This document shows positions 1-12,272 of a stretch of DNA of 64,000 nucleotides, one piece after another; position 1 is the stretch's first letter, and each line of letters opens with the position of its first letter. The stretch lies in the NCBI GenBank assembly GCA_013397865.1, contig VZTI01000691.1, positions 991,147 through 1,055,146 of the forward strand, read 5' to 3'. Source of the DNA: Struthidea cinerea. Lineage: Eukaryota > Chordata > Aves > Passeriformes > Corcoracidae. A program made the position numbers and the translations under genes. The notes beneath the pieces were generated by a model. It ran no database searches. It worked only from the letters and a program-made list of their open reading frames with translations, and was not told the DNA's origin.

Positions 1-3000
1 AGGTTCTGGCAAACAAAGGACACTGTGCTCAATGATCTCACAAACCTCTGAGTCACTTTGGCCTATTCCTTTTTAATACTGTACATTGCTTATGATATGT
101 GCTCCTCTGCCTGTGACATATTCTGTGGGTAGTGGCCTTGCTGGGATATTCTGTTTTCACATTCAAACAGTGAAAAAAATTTTTCAAAGTAAAACATGGA
201 AACATGAGTTTTGAACATGGTAACTTTTCCTGGCCTGTGGTCATTGAAAGTATTCTCCATTTGTATTTATTTCATTCAGGTATGGAATTTTTAAAAGTAT
301 TATTACTCATTTATCTGTATGATGTTTTCATGAGATGTTCAGTCCCACATTAACTTGGGCCTTAATAGTTCAGTAAAAATAAAACCCCATTATTTCATTC
401 ATTCTGATCAGTCAATCAATCAATCCATCTGAAAAATAATGCTGCCAAGGAAATACATTTCACATAATACACTCAATAAACAAAAAATAGCCAATTTTAA
501 ATTGATACGCTCTTAGAAAAAATAGAAGTTCTGTACTCAGTCTAAAAGTGTAATATTATTATGGGTGATTTTATATTCCTAATTCAGGATGTAGCTGTTA
601 TTATTTAAGAACCAGATCTTTAAAAACTGATAGTGTTTATTTTCAGAAAGTAGGAAACATTAAGTAAAAATATTTCCTTTTCAAGCACTGAAATTTCTTT
701 TCTTGTCCTTCATAGCTTGCTAGTGTCTTCCCAAAAACTCCAGTGGCCTGTGTTACCACTATGAACCACAAGGTCTTTCTATTACTGTTACCTTTCCATT
801 CTCATATGAAAACCAAATCTACTCATGCAAATCTTACCTGCCATGATACACTGTCTTTTTTTTTTCTGGCCTTTAAGATGAAAATAATAATATAAATGCA
901 AAAATGGCAAAATAAAAAAACTCCAACCAAACAACAAACCACCACTCCCAGTGTAAAAAATAATTAATTAAATAAATTGAAGTAACACTGAAATGAAATT
1001 TGTGTGGTTTAGCCAGGCTTGATTCATTTACAGCATTCCCTCAAAATTCACATTTTTCATTCCAGCCCCTTAATCCTTACCCTTATTTAACTCTTTCCAA
1101 ACTCTTGGTCATCTGTGGTAGCACGGCAGAGCAATTTAAATTTTTTAGATGTGAAGAAACAGTAACACATTTTCCTAAATAATTCCTTTTTTATCAGCTT
1201 TTATCAGACATAACAGAAGATCTTCAGAAGACCTCAGAAGAGAGTGCATAATTAGCTGTGAAAGCTAAGAAAAAACATAGGAAAGACTGATCCTCTTGAA
1301 AATGAAATCGACGGCTGGGAGCCATTCGAAATGAAACCTGGAGACTCACTGTCAGATTTCACTCCTTGAACACAGCTCAGGTGCACCAGGACCTGAAACA
1401 GTAAGGGCTCAATGTTTACCCTTCATCCGAAGGGCTAAGTCACTGTCAGAAGGAAATAACTCTGATCTCATACTAGCAAATGAAAGTCAAAAAGGAAACT
1501 AGAAGAATCAAAGCTGTTACTCAGGATGGGATGAAACGTCCTCTTATAAATGTCTTGATAGTTGATTACTTAGGCAAATTTCAGCAGAAATGGTACTTGT
1601 CCAGCAGCCTTACAGACTCATCCATTTAGTACTTTTCTATCCCAAATCAGGCTACTCAATGGCTGTCTTGTTTTCACTGCAGTGCTACATAGTGCTAGTA
1701 TTATGGATTAATTTTGTACCTTTTTTCATTTTACAAGTAAAATGTTTTTTACTGTTTTGCTTCTACTAAGTAAACAGCCCTGCCTAGTCCAGTTTCCTGA
1801 GCTAGAAAGTAGAAGTCTGATGCATAATGTCTTGGCTTACTATTAACTAGCTATGACCCCAGAATGTTAAAATGCTATTAATTGTTTTGTTCCTAATTAG
1901 AGATTAAAAAAAAATAAGTCCTTCTCATGTTTTTACAACCTGTAGTGTTACTCATGGATTCACAGCAGCTGAAGAAAGCCCAGTTATTAATTCTTTAAAA
2001 GTCAGAAGTCAGACTCACTCTTTCTGTGCTGCTCTCACTTACATCTATGTACAAACAAATGTTGCTGGCCTCTGAGAACCTCTAGGACACTTTTTGTTCT
2101 GAGTCCATAACATCAAACTTTCTCATCAAGCACCTGTACCTGGAGAGTGTGGTTGCAAATCTGTGGCTCCCAGATGTTTTTTCTCTGCCCCTGTACCTTC
2201 AGAGGCACACGGACCCTACTGATAACTAAATCCTTGCATCTGAAATTTGCTCGGTCAATCCGGTCATGTAGAGGTTTCTTACTCAACTTGAACATTTCCT
2301 TTGTCCTAGAAATTCAGCCCTCTGCCCTTCAGAAAACAAAGCCAAAGAGAGTCAGTGTGTTGACATGGACTGCACGTGAATTCCCCTTTGCTCTCCTCCT
2401 TCACAATAAGCTCTCAGGCTTTGACACTTTTGTTCCTCTCCAAACACCTTGTTCTTCTCTCTTATCTCCAGTGAAACTCCACTAATGCAATTACTGAAAA
2501 TACCATTGTCTTTCATTAGCTATCTACTTATCAAATCCTACTGTTTATCAAGAGTAACTTGCTTACTGAGATTTCATAGGTAATTTTTCTGCTTGGCTTA
2601 AGGCTATAGCTATACAGATTGTATTAATTTAGTAAGAGCTGAATGGTTACATGGCTGTCTATCACATTAATATATTCTAATTAAGGATATAAACTTGTTT
2701 ACCAGCTTTCTGTAGCACAGATATTACTTGAGGTAAGCCAACACTGTGAGAACCACTTACAAAAAAAATTAGATCATTCTTAATTAAATCTCTCCACAGA
2801 GAGATCTCTCCACATCATAAATGAGTGCTCTTTCATTTCATTAAGATGAATTTATTTCTTCATCAAAAAATTATCTTCTGCCAGGAAATTCAAACACTTT
2901 CGCTTAGCTGAAAGCCTTGAGGCTGAGTTCCTGCTTCTGGTTGTGGTTTGTTGTTGAGTCTAAATTCCTACTTTGCTTTAAGATAAGTATGATTCTAGGG

Positions 3001-3495
3001 AAAAAATAATGTTGTGAAAACATGACGCTTTTTTCTAAAATTAGATTTGCTTGCCTAAGCTGTTGTCTTACTCTAATTTCAGTTTACTTTGGTATATCAT
3101 AAAAATTTATTTCTCCTCACTTTTAGACGATAAGACATTCAGATAACTTTTTATTATTTATCTGGAGCAATTACATATTTTTGCATCCCTAACAATCTCT
3201 AGCTGTGGTGGCAAGGCTCGGGGAGAGAACTGTTAATTTGAAATGTAATCACTGGCTATTCTGGGGCTGCTTTCTCTGCTAAGCAGCTGCCATTTACTTT
3301 GTTTGTAGCCTAAAGCCTCGTGATGTTACTTGAAATCTTCCTAGTGCTTTTTAATGGACTTTGTATTTATGTTTTATGATATACTTAAAGAATAACACTG
3401 AAGTAGTTTTACTTTGAAACATTAAAAATGATAAGAGGAAAATCAGAGGAAAAAACCAGAAAACCAAATGAACCTTCCTACTTAGCAAGATATAT
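1..3495. other. Non-coding 5' flank, nothing recognised
   Basis: AT-rich sequence with only short chance reading frames and no domain or motif I recognise. A short CAAT-type tandem repeat lies near 411-424, and a direct repeat of about 11 bases (atctctccaca) occurs twice near 2788 and 2804. This is intergenic sequence upstream of PTGFR. In mammals GIPC2 is the upstream neighbour, but no GIPC2 exon was recognised here. Confidence 0.6.
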
Positions 3496-3690
3496 TAGAA
3501 TAGGATAGAATAGAATATTTCAACAGAATGGAACAGAAGCTGGAAGGGGTATAAAAGTGATCATCTAGTCAAACTGCCTGATCACTTCAGGACTGACCAA
3601 GTTCAAGCATGTTTTTAAGGATGTTTCCAAGGGACTCTTAAATATTGACAAGCTTGGGGTATCAATCATTGCTTGAGGAGTAAATAAATA
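3496..3690 (-). mobile_element. CR1-like LINE 3'-end fragment, antisense
   Basis: The + strand reads as a degraded reverse complement of a CR1 3' end. It has tagaatagaat-type repeats, then a gaagg..gatcatctagtc..aactgcctgatcacttcagg block, then a stretch close to the common 'aagcatgtt..taagg..ctcttaaa..tgacaagcttgggg' text of avian CR1 copies. No open frame survives. The family call comes from remembered consensus text, not an alignment, and the subfamily is not assigned. Confidence 0.7.
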
Positions 3691-6600
3691 TTATAGGTTA
3701 GGACAATTTGAAGGAAATTATTTCTTTATTTAATTTGACTTGAGCAGACTGATTGAAAAGAATACTTGATGAAAGACTTCTTCTGGCTTGGTTTTGCAGT
3801 GTCTCCATCCTGGAGAACAGAAGAAGAGAAAAGGAGATACTATGAAGTTAAAAGGAGTTAGTTCACTATGATTTTGTAGGATGTTTGTTCTTATGTCTCC
3901 AAATACTAAAGAGGTGAGTCATAAAAGAGAAAATTTTGTCCCACATATTTAAAATGAAAGAAAATTACATTTTTATTGTTATGTGTAGAATTGTACTTCC
4001 ACTCCTGATTAAGCCCACTTACTACAAATTACCCCGGCCTAAACAGGCAAGATTCAGTCAGTAATGGCAATTTATGTCTCCTCTGGCCTTTTAAAAATTT
4101 GTGTCTATGGTGGTACAAAAAATGTACTCTTTATATAATCATAAAGGAGGCAACCCTTGGTTCTGAAACGTGAAATGGAACTTTAAAAAATATGTTCAAA
4201 AATGTTTGATCTGCTATTCATTAGTCGCATAAATGGGTACAGAGCTACTACATGAAACTTCTTATAAATTCTTGAAGGGAACGCTTTCAAATTCATAGGT
4301 TTATAGGAAGAACATCCTCAGTGATACGCCTGCTATATAATCACATTGCTACTATTCTATTCCTCTTCCCCCATTTCTAAGGGCTATACTTGTACAAAGT
4401 ACTGCATAGAACTGCACATAAAAAAGAATCAAACCACACTCAGAAGGATCCTAATCATCTCCCATGTATGCCTTGTAGTGTCATACCAGAAAAAAAAGGG
4501 TTCAAGAAAGTACCAGATATACAAGGTTTGCAAATGAAGAATGAAGGGGAATTATTGTCCTGCAGTTCTTTCTGACACAGCCATATTAGTCACTATTTGC
4601 AGCAATCAGACAATTTTAGAGCAACAGTGTGATTAAGATGAAAGTGTATCTCTAAGCAGGAATAAATGCAAATCAATAAACTGATGTAATGAAAGGTTTC
4701 AGTAGCCGCTGCTAATATTTAGCATTGGTTGTCATGCTCCATTAGGGAACCATTTGACTAATATGCAGCATCTTAATTTTTACGCTTATGTAAACATTGT
4801 TCAGAACAAATGTGAATAAGGCAGTATAGAATCAAATTTTTTTGTTGTTCTTGTATTGACTATGCTGGCAGATTGCAAATATTCTGACTTAGACTGGAAA
4901 CTTCTGGGTTTAGTAATTTTTTTGCATTTGGAAGTTTCGTCTGTGTCTTTGATAGCTTGATGATGGATACTTGACCTCTCTCCTCCTCTGCTAACACAGC
5001 TGGCAATGATGACTCAGTCAAATTTAGCTGTTTCAGCAGTTTAGCAGTCTAGTTTTGGGTTTGCCTATCAAGGAATTGCTTTGCAGGTCTGCTGGTATCT
5101 CAGAAACAATCCGTTTGCTTCATATCAATAGTACCATCAGCCATCTGATGATCAATTCCTTGGTTTAAGCATTGCCTCTGAATGGACTTCTTGTACTCTT
5201 CTTGTTGAGATCACATTAAAACAGAAAATCTGTCTTTGCTCTTTCCAGTGAGAAGAACTACAATGCAAATATGAATGTCACAAATTATAGGAAACCTCTG
5301 TGTCCCCTCTCCCACCTCCAAACCTCACCAGAGAAACTATTTCCTCTTTGTTCTGTCTACAGGAACTCTTACCTCATTTGCCAGGAGCTGTGTCTCATTA
5401 TCAAGAAGCAAAGAATTTAACTTCTTTGCTGATAGGGATGTTTAGAATAAATAAAACACCATTATTCACAGCTGTACTTCCAGTAAGAGCAAATAGTCCT
5501 TTTTTAGATATCAGCAGGTGGAAATCTCAGCAGAAAGATGCATGTTTGTTGTTATGATTCCTGATGACCTTTCTTGGTTTTATTTCACTCTGATTGTGAA
5601 TGCTTACTGGCATGTTGGTGGTTTTAACCCCCTGAACTGATCTGGGGCTTGTTGCAAAACACCATTAATTTATGTTTAACTACCTAGGAATTTCCTCCTT
5701 TAGCTGCACTGGCCAGTGTCCCAATCCAGGCAGTACATAAGCCACAATTTGTGACTGTTTTACTGCTTCATGGTGAGGTATGAAGGTCAGAGTGGTGGTT
5801 ATCGGAATGACAAAGCCATGGCTGAGTTGTCTGCATTCTGCTGAACCACACTTTTTTTAACTTGGCGAATTGTCTTAACATATTTTAAAATGTGTATTTT
5901 GAATATGACAGGGTACAGCAAGTATTTTATCGACCCTCCTCAAGAATCAAGCAAACCCAGGATCCTGAGACCAGATCTTTAAAGAGACATATTCTGACTT
6001 CCATTACTTGTTCAGATACCTACACGGTCTAACTGCACACCAGTATGACCGTGCATCTGTTCTTCCAAAATCTGTTTCCTAGCTTGGGCAGATAATTACT
6101 GTTTTGTCTTAACACTATCAAGCCAGGACCTTGAGGATACACAACAGTCACATAACGCTTTTAAGAAAGCTTTATTTGCTAATTTAGATGAGCCTTCAAA
6201 AACCTAAGAATTTGTGACATCCTTTATTGTGCACTTACTGCCATTTTACTATGTACATGATCACCTTCCACATTACTGACCTAATTTTCTGATAGCATTT
6301 TCCAGACAGGAGGTGTAATTAATTTCTAATGCAAAATTGGCCCTTATCAGTCTTAACTGTTTAATGAAATGAGACTGCAAATTGTCCTTCACTTATATGT
6401 GATTTTAAATCAGTCTCTTTGAAAATCTGTTGTAAAACCAAGTTAACAACCTTAAAAAAGACATGGAAATAATTCCTTGTTTCATAATGAGAATACTAAA
6501 AAACACCACTAAAAATACAAGAAGAATTAGTAGTGCTGGAGTTCTTAACAAATGACTCAGATTTTCCAGGACTATAATTTTTCATCTCCGTGTTTCTGCT

Positions 6601-9600
6601 GACGATTGCTTACTTCAGAACAGAGCAAACCTCTGCTCAACCTCTTAGCATTGGTTATTGACCTTCTGAAACTCATCATTTGCGTTAATTTAATTTTTTT
6701 TCTCAGCCATATAATACTTAGAATGGTATATATGCATCAAAAAATGTACATCCTTCTGATGTAAATCCCACCTACTCTAAATCTCCTTTTGTACGTTCAT
6801 CTGGATATCAGCTTTTTCACTTGAATAGCTCATTCATCTTGTATAGTTGGACCTTTGACAGAAGTTTCTCTTTGGGGGTGGCAGGGATAACACTAATTCC
6901 ACAGGAGAAGGAAGTCCTGAAGGATTGCTAATTTTGAAGAAATGGAAGGCAGTAACCCTAACCCTCCATGGGAATGGGTACCGTAGGACTCATTGTCAGT
7001 GTCTGTGGCCTCAGAAGTCTTTTTTGTCTCAAACAATTATGGGCTGAACGACATGGCATTTAACAGAAGGATTTTCACTGACAGTTTTATTTGACTGAGG
7101 TGCCCCAAATCTGATCCTATATTAATAATTTTCCTCTATAATTCTTTTGATTTACTACTTTTGTCTCCAAAATATAGAGGCTTTTATATCACTGCTATTT
7201 CACTAAATGGAAAGATGACACTTACTGTTGTTATGTACAAAAAGCAAAAGATTTCCAATGTTTTGCAGCAAGAACTGTGAATATAATAAATGTGTATAGT
7301 AACTGTCATTGAAGGCCACACAAGAAATTTATGAGTCGATGAAAAAGGAGGGAGAGATATTGTTTTTATTTGCATTCTACCAACTCTGTTGTTGCTGCTT
7401 AAATGCCTACCTGTTCATTTACAGCAAGGTTGTTTGGAGCTGGTATTTAGCGAAAAATTAGTGCAACACTTGAGTATGTTCCTGGATTTGTAGCAGCAGG
7501 CTTTGAGGATTTGATTACTGTACACTTCATTTGCCAACCAGCAACATGCTTCTCCATCCAGAAGTTTTTTTTACATTTTCTTGCCACTGTTTGGTAACCA
7601 ATGGGTGGACTCCAATTGTCACAGGACAAGAGATGTCTTTGTATCTCTGTATCTCTTTCTGTATGTTAAACTATTGCTCTTGAATTTAAGCCCACTGAAT
7701 GTGAGCAAGGAATACTGGTTGAAACTTGTGGCAAAAAGAGTACTTATCTTCCTGATTCTTGGAGTATCCAGGAGTAAAGGATTTTGCAACAAACACAAGG
7801 AGCCCAACACACTAAGAAGTGCTGAAGTCAGGGAGCTAAGCCAAGGCACCACCTCAGTTCTTCAGTCTTTTGCAGTCTTTGAACAGCCAGAGCAACAAAG
7901 CCTTTAGGAAACACTCCACTGTGGCTCCTGAGCCTACAGCTTTTCTTCTCAGACAGGAGAAGGAGCTCAATCAAATCCAGCTCCATAATGGTTGACTGTC
8001 AAACTGTTGATGAGAGGAAGAGCCACTGCCCTGAGGAAGAGGACATCAATCCTTCCTCTCCTTTCCCACAGCTCTTGCCTAGGTTTTGACCTGTGAAAGG
8101 ACTGCTCCCCACTAAGAAAGCAGTGGCTGCTCATTCAGGACCCACAGCAGAGGCTGTGATGGGACAATTTTGGCCACTCCCTCTGTTTTCACCAGTAATA
8201 GGAAATGAAAGGACCAGACCATCGGTCAGTATGAAAAACTTACTTCTGCTGGTGTCACTGCCAGTTTTCACCTCTCCAAACACCTTCTGAAATCTCCGTC
8301 CTACTTAGCCATAATCCCACATACAAAGCCACCCCATTCCAGAGAAGGCATTATTTAAGTTATTCTTGCACCAGGAGCACATAAATGTGTAGAGGGCTGG
8401 GCCCCAGACATACGTGTCCTGCTTATGCCGATGTGCTACAAGCTGCTGCGTTGCTCACAGCACAAAACTGGGATGTGGCACTTTGTGCTCTTCGAGCTGT
8501 ACAGGTGCAGGAGCACTCTTCAATACCTCTCATCTGAAAAGCGAGATGGAAGCTTACAATTACTTTCCTAGTGCTATTTCTTGCCTTTTTTCTCCATCTT
8601 TGCAGCAGCTGAAATGCCACTCTCCCTCCTTTCGGCAGACTACTGCTTTACTCAGGATGCACTCTACAAGCCAGCCTTTCCCTTCCTTTCCCTAACTACA
8701 GTTTTACAAGCACACTGAAACAGCTGTCTTGAGGTTTTTCTGTTCTTCCCTTTGTCTTGATCTACCTGATAATGCTGTCTTAGCTTTTACCACCCACACT
8801 GCAGTCTTGAAATATCAACTTCATTGCTTCTTTTGAAGCAAAATTGCTCCCCTTTTCAGGATCTTTGGGTGAGGAAATCTGGCTAGGGAAGAAGGGCATG
8901 GAGAAAGCTGTTTGTAGTTTGAGACCTCCATCTCCACTTATTCCTGGACAGGGGTACATAAAATAAACTCTTTTTCTCTGAACTTTAACAGGCAATAATG
9001 TATTTTGAAATATTTTTATGTTTTACTGTTGTCTTAAAAAGAACTTATGGGAATTTATAGGTCCCAGTCAGACCACATTGAGCATTTTTGCTCATTGTAT
9101 GATAAAAAGCCCAAATCTGACAAGCATTTTGAAGAAGGCCATCATGTGGTGCTTTCAACTGTTTATGCAAGCGACTTTAAATACTATTTGAAGAAATAGA
9201 TTTAGCTGGCCTGTATTTCCTCACTGGTGGATTAGAGAAAGGAAATTTGTACCCATAGTATCCAAGATATGAAGGTAAGCAAAAACTGTAGTATATTTGA
9301 GAATTTTAATTTTTAAGTAATTGTCTTGTGGCACCGGGAGTAGCACAGCTCAAGGCTGTATGTCAATGCAAACAAGTTTAACTTCTTCATCATTGTAGCC
9401 TATGACAAATTCCATAATATTTTACAGTTTCATTTTATAATTTGATGTTGATTTTGTATTTTGGCTTATTTCTATTGTTAAGAGTTCTGAATAAAAGTTC
9501 CCATTTAGGCCCGTTTGGCACTCCTGGACATTGATGGATGAAAGAACTTAAAAGTCATCTATATAACTTCAAGTTGTAACGGCTTGAGTGCATGATGGGA

Positions 9601-9950
9601 AACAAAGAACCTTTGAACAGCCAGACATATCTGTCATATCGTTAATGCCTCATGTGGATGTGTTCTCATCGTATTTCTTCAGTGGAGGAATGCTCCAAGT
9701 AGGGCACTGTTAGCTCTGCTTGACCAGGGAGGAAGGTGCAAGGAGCTGTGTGTCTAGTGATGTGCCCAGCTGCATCCCTGACACTATTCCTGGGGCTACC
9801 CCTTCCCGAGCTCCCTGCATGCTGCAGAAGTGCGTAGTTGGGAAGAAGCACGTGGAAAGTGAAGAAGAGGTGAAGCTGTGGCTGAGGACAGATGTGGCCT
9901 CTTGGCTGCAGCCTGATGGGCACGAACTCGCCCTGCCTGGCTGGGGTGGC
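3691..9950. other. Non-coding upstream region, nothing recognised
   Basis: No exon, RNA gene or clear repeat was recognised. Frames of 60-110 codons occur on both strands, but they overlap each other, lack familiar domains and have no consistent coding character. A two-unit telomere-like motif (taaccctaaccct) at 6953-6965 is too short to matter. PTGFR distal promoter elements could lie here but cannot be picked out by eye. Confidence 0.5.
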
Positions 9951-10217
9951 CCTGTCGCCCGTCGCTGTGATGTGATGTGACAGGGCAGCCTGGCTCTCCT
10001 TTCCGGAGACACCGCCGCACCCGGCACAGCGGGGCGGCCGCTCCCCGCTCCCGCAGCGCTCCTGCTCCCACGGGGGAAAAGCCGAGCGCAGGGGCTGCGC
10101 CTCCCGGGACAGCGGGGCGAGGTGAGCGTGCCGTGCCCCGGGACATCGGAACCGCGGCCCTGGCGAGGACACGGGCGGGCAGCACCGCTGCCCGAGCCCC
10201 GGGACGGAGCCGGACCG

Positions 10218-10369
10218 NNNNNNNNNNNNNNNNNNNNNNNNNNNNNNNNNNNNNNNNNNNNNNNNNNNNNNNNNNNNNNNNNNNNNNNNNNNNNNNNNNN
10301 NNNNNNNNNNNNNNNNNNNNNNNNNNNNNNNNNNNNNNNNNNNNNNNNNNNNNNNNNNNNNNNNNNNNN
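10218..10369. other. Assembly gap (152 N) inside the CpG island
   Basis: A run of 152 undetermined bases is flanked on both sides by very GC-rich sequence. Short-read assemblies often fail at GC-rich bird promoters, so this is probably drop-out rather than biology. The gap may hide the transcription start or part of exon 1. Any reading frame drawn across it is meaningless. Confidence 0.98.
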
Positions 10370-10442
10370 CCGGGCTCGCCCCGCCCCCGGCGGGGGCAGC
10401 GCTTAAGGGCGAGCGGGGCGCCGCTCCCCCGGCACCGAGGCT

Positions 10443-10518
10443 GCCCACCTGCGTGTGCCCGTTTGTCTGTCTGGGCCCACCTGCGTGTGCCCGTTTGTCT
10501 GTCTGTGCCCGCCTGTTC
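10443..10518. repeat. 32-bp tandem duplication in the promoter island
   Basis: Unit 1 (10443-10474) and unit 2 (10475-10506) each begin gcccacctgcgtgtgcccg and differ only at the last base (g or t). A third partial copy (gcccgcctg) starts at 10507. Each unit contains cacctg, an E-box core, and two copies of gtct. The near-perfect identity implies a recent or homogenised duplication. Confidence 0.9.
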
Positions 10519-10645
10519 GCGGAGAACCGGACAGGGAGGTTGCGGTGCGCGGCTCCGTCTGAGGGCTTCGCCGGCCGCGCTCCGTTGAGCGCTCCCGAAC
10601 GGTAGCGGTGCCCCTGGCTCCGGCGTGCCCCGTTCCCGATGTAGC

Positions 10646-11424
10646 TCAGGAACCGAGAGGCTTCAGCGGCAGTTTGTAATACGGGTTATTAACGCCTGCC
10701 TTTTTTTTCCCCTACCTTTTTTATTTTTTTTTTCTTTTTCTGCCTGGGAAGGTTTTGCTATTAGGAATGTCCTTGGAGTAGAGATGGGAGATAAACTGTA
10801 AAGTAACTTGAAGAATTGGTTTCTGAATTACGGCACGTCTAAAAACAAAGTTTGTGCTTCAGCGAGGGCACTGGGAAGTTGAAGGCTTCAGTGCTGGTTT
10901 GGTTAAAGCTTTGAAACATGAAGTTGTGGGAGAAGAATTGTTTAGAAGATGCTAAGATATTGTTTTGAGAATAAATGTTTAAAAATGGAGTGTGATTATG
11001 ATCTCTAAATGCTCCAGTTTCAGTATTTCACTTTTGACTGTGGCTGGACTGGTTAAATACTGTCATTCTAGGAGTTTGTTGCTAAAACGTTTGTTTAGCG
11101 TAGTTTAACCGCCAGAATTGTTTGTATTGCTTCTCTTACTATATATACATAACCATTATGTATTTCAGACGTTATTTTGTATATATTATGCATGCAGAGA
11201 CTCTAAATTTCCTGTAGGCTATATTTGCATTGTGTAATGCTTGCAGATAATTGTTTTACCCTGCGAGTGATGGGCTTAAAATGTGATGCCGTATCATATC
11301 GCTCAGAAGACCGGAAAATTAGATTTGTACCACAGACTAATATTATGGAATTTCTGCTTCAAATGCCATTTGAACAGTGGTATGCCTTTTACAGCGTTGT
11401 GTATATTTGTTTTTAATATTGCAG
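10646..11424 (+). other. PTGFR: Presumed PTGFR intron 1 (3' part)
   Basis: The sequence goes from GC-rich back to AT-rich and has no open coding frame that continues into the receptor. A pyrimidine-rich tract lies at 10699-10742. The 3' end (ttgtttttaatattgcag) is a reasonable acceptor at 11423/11424. In the receptor frame the acceptor is followed by a stop (tga, 11448-11450), so the receptor cannot begin further upstream in this frame. Confidence 0.6.
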
Positions 11425-11483
11425 ATGCCTTTTGATTGCAAGACTGCTGAAATGCTTTGAGGGCTGCGTCTCCTTTCCTAACC
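11425..11483 (+). promoter_or_regulatory. PTGFR: PTGFR 5' UTR segment of the first coding exon, with an uORF
   Basis: These 59 bases lie between the predicted acceptor and the receptor ATG. They contain a short upstream frame at 11425-11460: an ATG at the very first exon base, a second in-frame ATG at 11452, and a stop at 11458-11460, giving 11 codons (MPFDCKTAEML). It ends 23 bases before the main start. Upstream ORFs of this kind commonly lower translation of the main frame. The call depends on the acceptor being placed correctly. Confidence 0.55.
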
Positions 11484-12272
11484 ATGAACAGTTCAAAATC
11501 AGCAGGGCTGGCTGGATTTGGAGTCTTGAAAAATGCAACGTGCCCCACAGAGAAAAAGATTTCAGTTTTCTTCTCAATAATCTTCATGACGGTGGGAATT
11601 TTGTCCAACAGTCTTGCAATAGTAATTCTCATGAAGGCATACCAGAGATTCAGGCAGAAATCGAAAGCTTCCTTTTTGCTCCTTGCCAGTGGTTTGGTTG
11701 TCACAGATCTCTTCGGTCACCTCATCAATGGAGCCATTGCAGTGTTTGTGTATGCATCAGATAAAGACTGGATTCGATTTAACCAGTCCAACATTCTTTG
11801 CAGTGTTTTTGGCATCTGCATGGTTTTCTTTGGTTTGTGCCCACTCTTCCTGGGCAGTGTGATGGCTGTTGAACGGTGCATTGGAGTCACTAAGCCAATA
11901 TTTCACTCTACAAAAATGACTTCTAGACATGTGAAAATGATGTTGACTATGGTATGTCTGTTTGCTGTTCTTATAGCTTTGCTGCCTATTCTTAGGTTTA
12001 GAGCCTACCAAATTCAAGCATCGAGGACCTGGTGCTTCTATAAAACAGAACATGTTGAGGACTGGGAAGACAGATTTTATCTCTTACTTTTTTCTTGCCT
12101 TGGGTTCCTGGCCCTTGCTATTTCATTCCTGTGCAATGCTGTCACAGGAATTACCCTCTTAAGAGTCAAATTTAAAAGTCAACAAAGACAAGGCAGATCT
12201 CATCATTTTGAAATGATCATTCAGCTCTTGGCTATAATGTGTGTTTCTTGCATTTGCTGGAGTCCATTCCTG
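11484..12272 (+). CDS. PTGFR: Prostaglandin F2-alpha receptor (FP), coding exon 1 of 2: N-terminus to TM6
   Basis: This exon encodes residues 1-263 of a class A GPCR of the prostanoid family. FP binds PGF2-alpha at the plasma membrane and couples mainly through Gq to phospholipase C and calcium. The start ATG at 11484 has a favourable context (A at -3) and is the first in-frame ATG after a stop at 11448-11450. Visible features are N-glycosylation sequons at N2 and N17; TM1 about 27-50; the conserved RFRQKSKASFLLLASGLV stretch at 55-72; TM3 ending in the prostanoid E-R-C triad (E130-R131-C132, in place of DRY); the C106-C184 disulfide pair, with C184 in the TWCF motif of extracellular loop 2; TM5 about 196-220; and TM6 about 243-263. 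Sequence closely matches mammalian FP throughout, with no frameshift. The exon ends at CTG|gtaaga, phase 0, at the end of TM6, where prostanoid receptor genes share an intron. EP and TP receptors are less likely. Confidence 0.96.

Larger units (their letters stand above)
9950..10645. promoter_or_regulatory. PTGFR: CpG island, probable PTGFR promoter and non-coding exon 1
   Basis: GC content and CpG density rise sharply relative to both flanks, with GC-box-like ggggcgg near 10031. The island ends about 0.8 kb before the predicted splice acceptor of the first coding exon, as expected for a receptor gene with a non-coding first exon. A good donor (cgag|gtgagcg) sits at 10121/10122 and is my best candidate for the end of exon 1. 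A TATA-like cttaag element near 10401 gives an alternative start downstream of the assembly gap. The transcription start and exon 1 boundaries cannot be fixed because 152 bases inside the island are unknown. Confidence 0.7.

Noticed and set aside
6953..6965. Telomere-like motif (taaccctaaccct)
   Set aside because: Only two units, which is common by chance; it is not an interstitial telomere array.
9666..10448. Long open frames on both strands across the CpG island, up to 260 codons
   Set aside because: They run through 152 undetermined bases and owe their openness to GC-rich composition. No domain is visible.
11457..11483. Upstream in-frame TTG that would add nine residues to the receptor
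   Set aside because: TTG is a poor eukaryotic start, and the ATG at 11484 has a good context and gives an N-terminus of the expected length.
11303..12053. Minus-strand open frames of 98-133 codons opposite the receptor exon
   Set aside because: They overlap the well-supported PTGFR exon and have no recognisable domain; they are antisense shadows.
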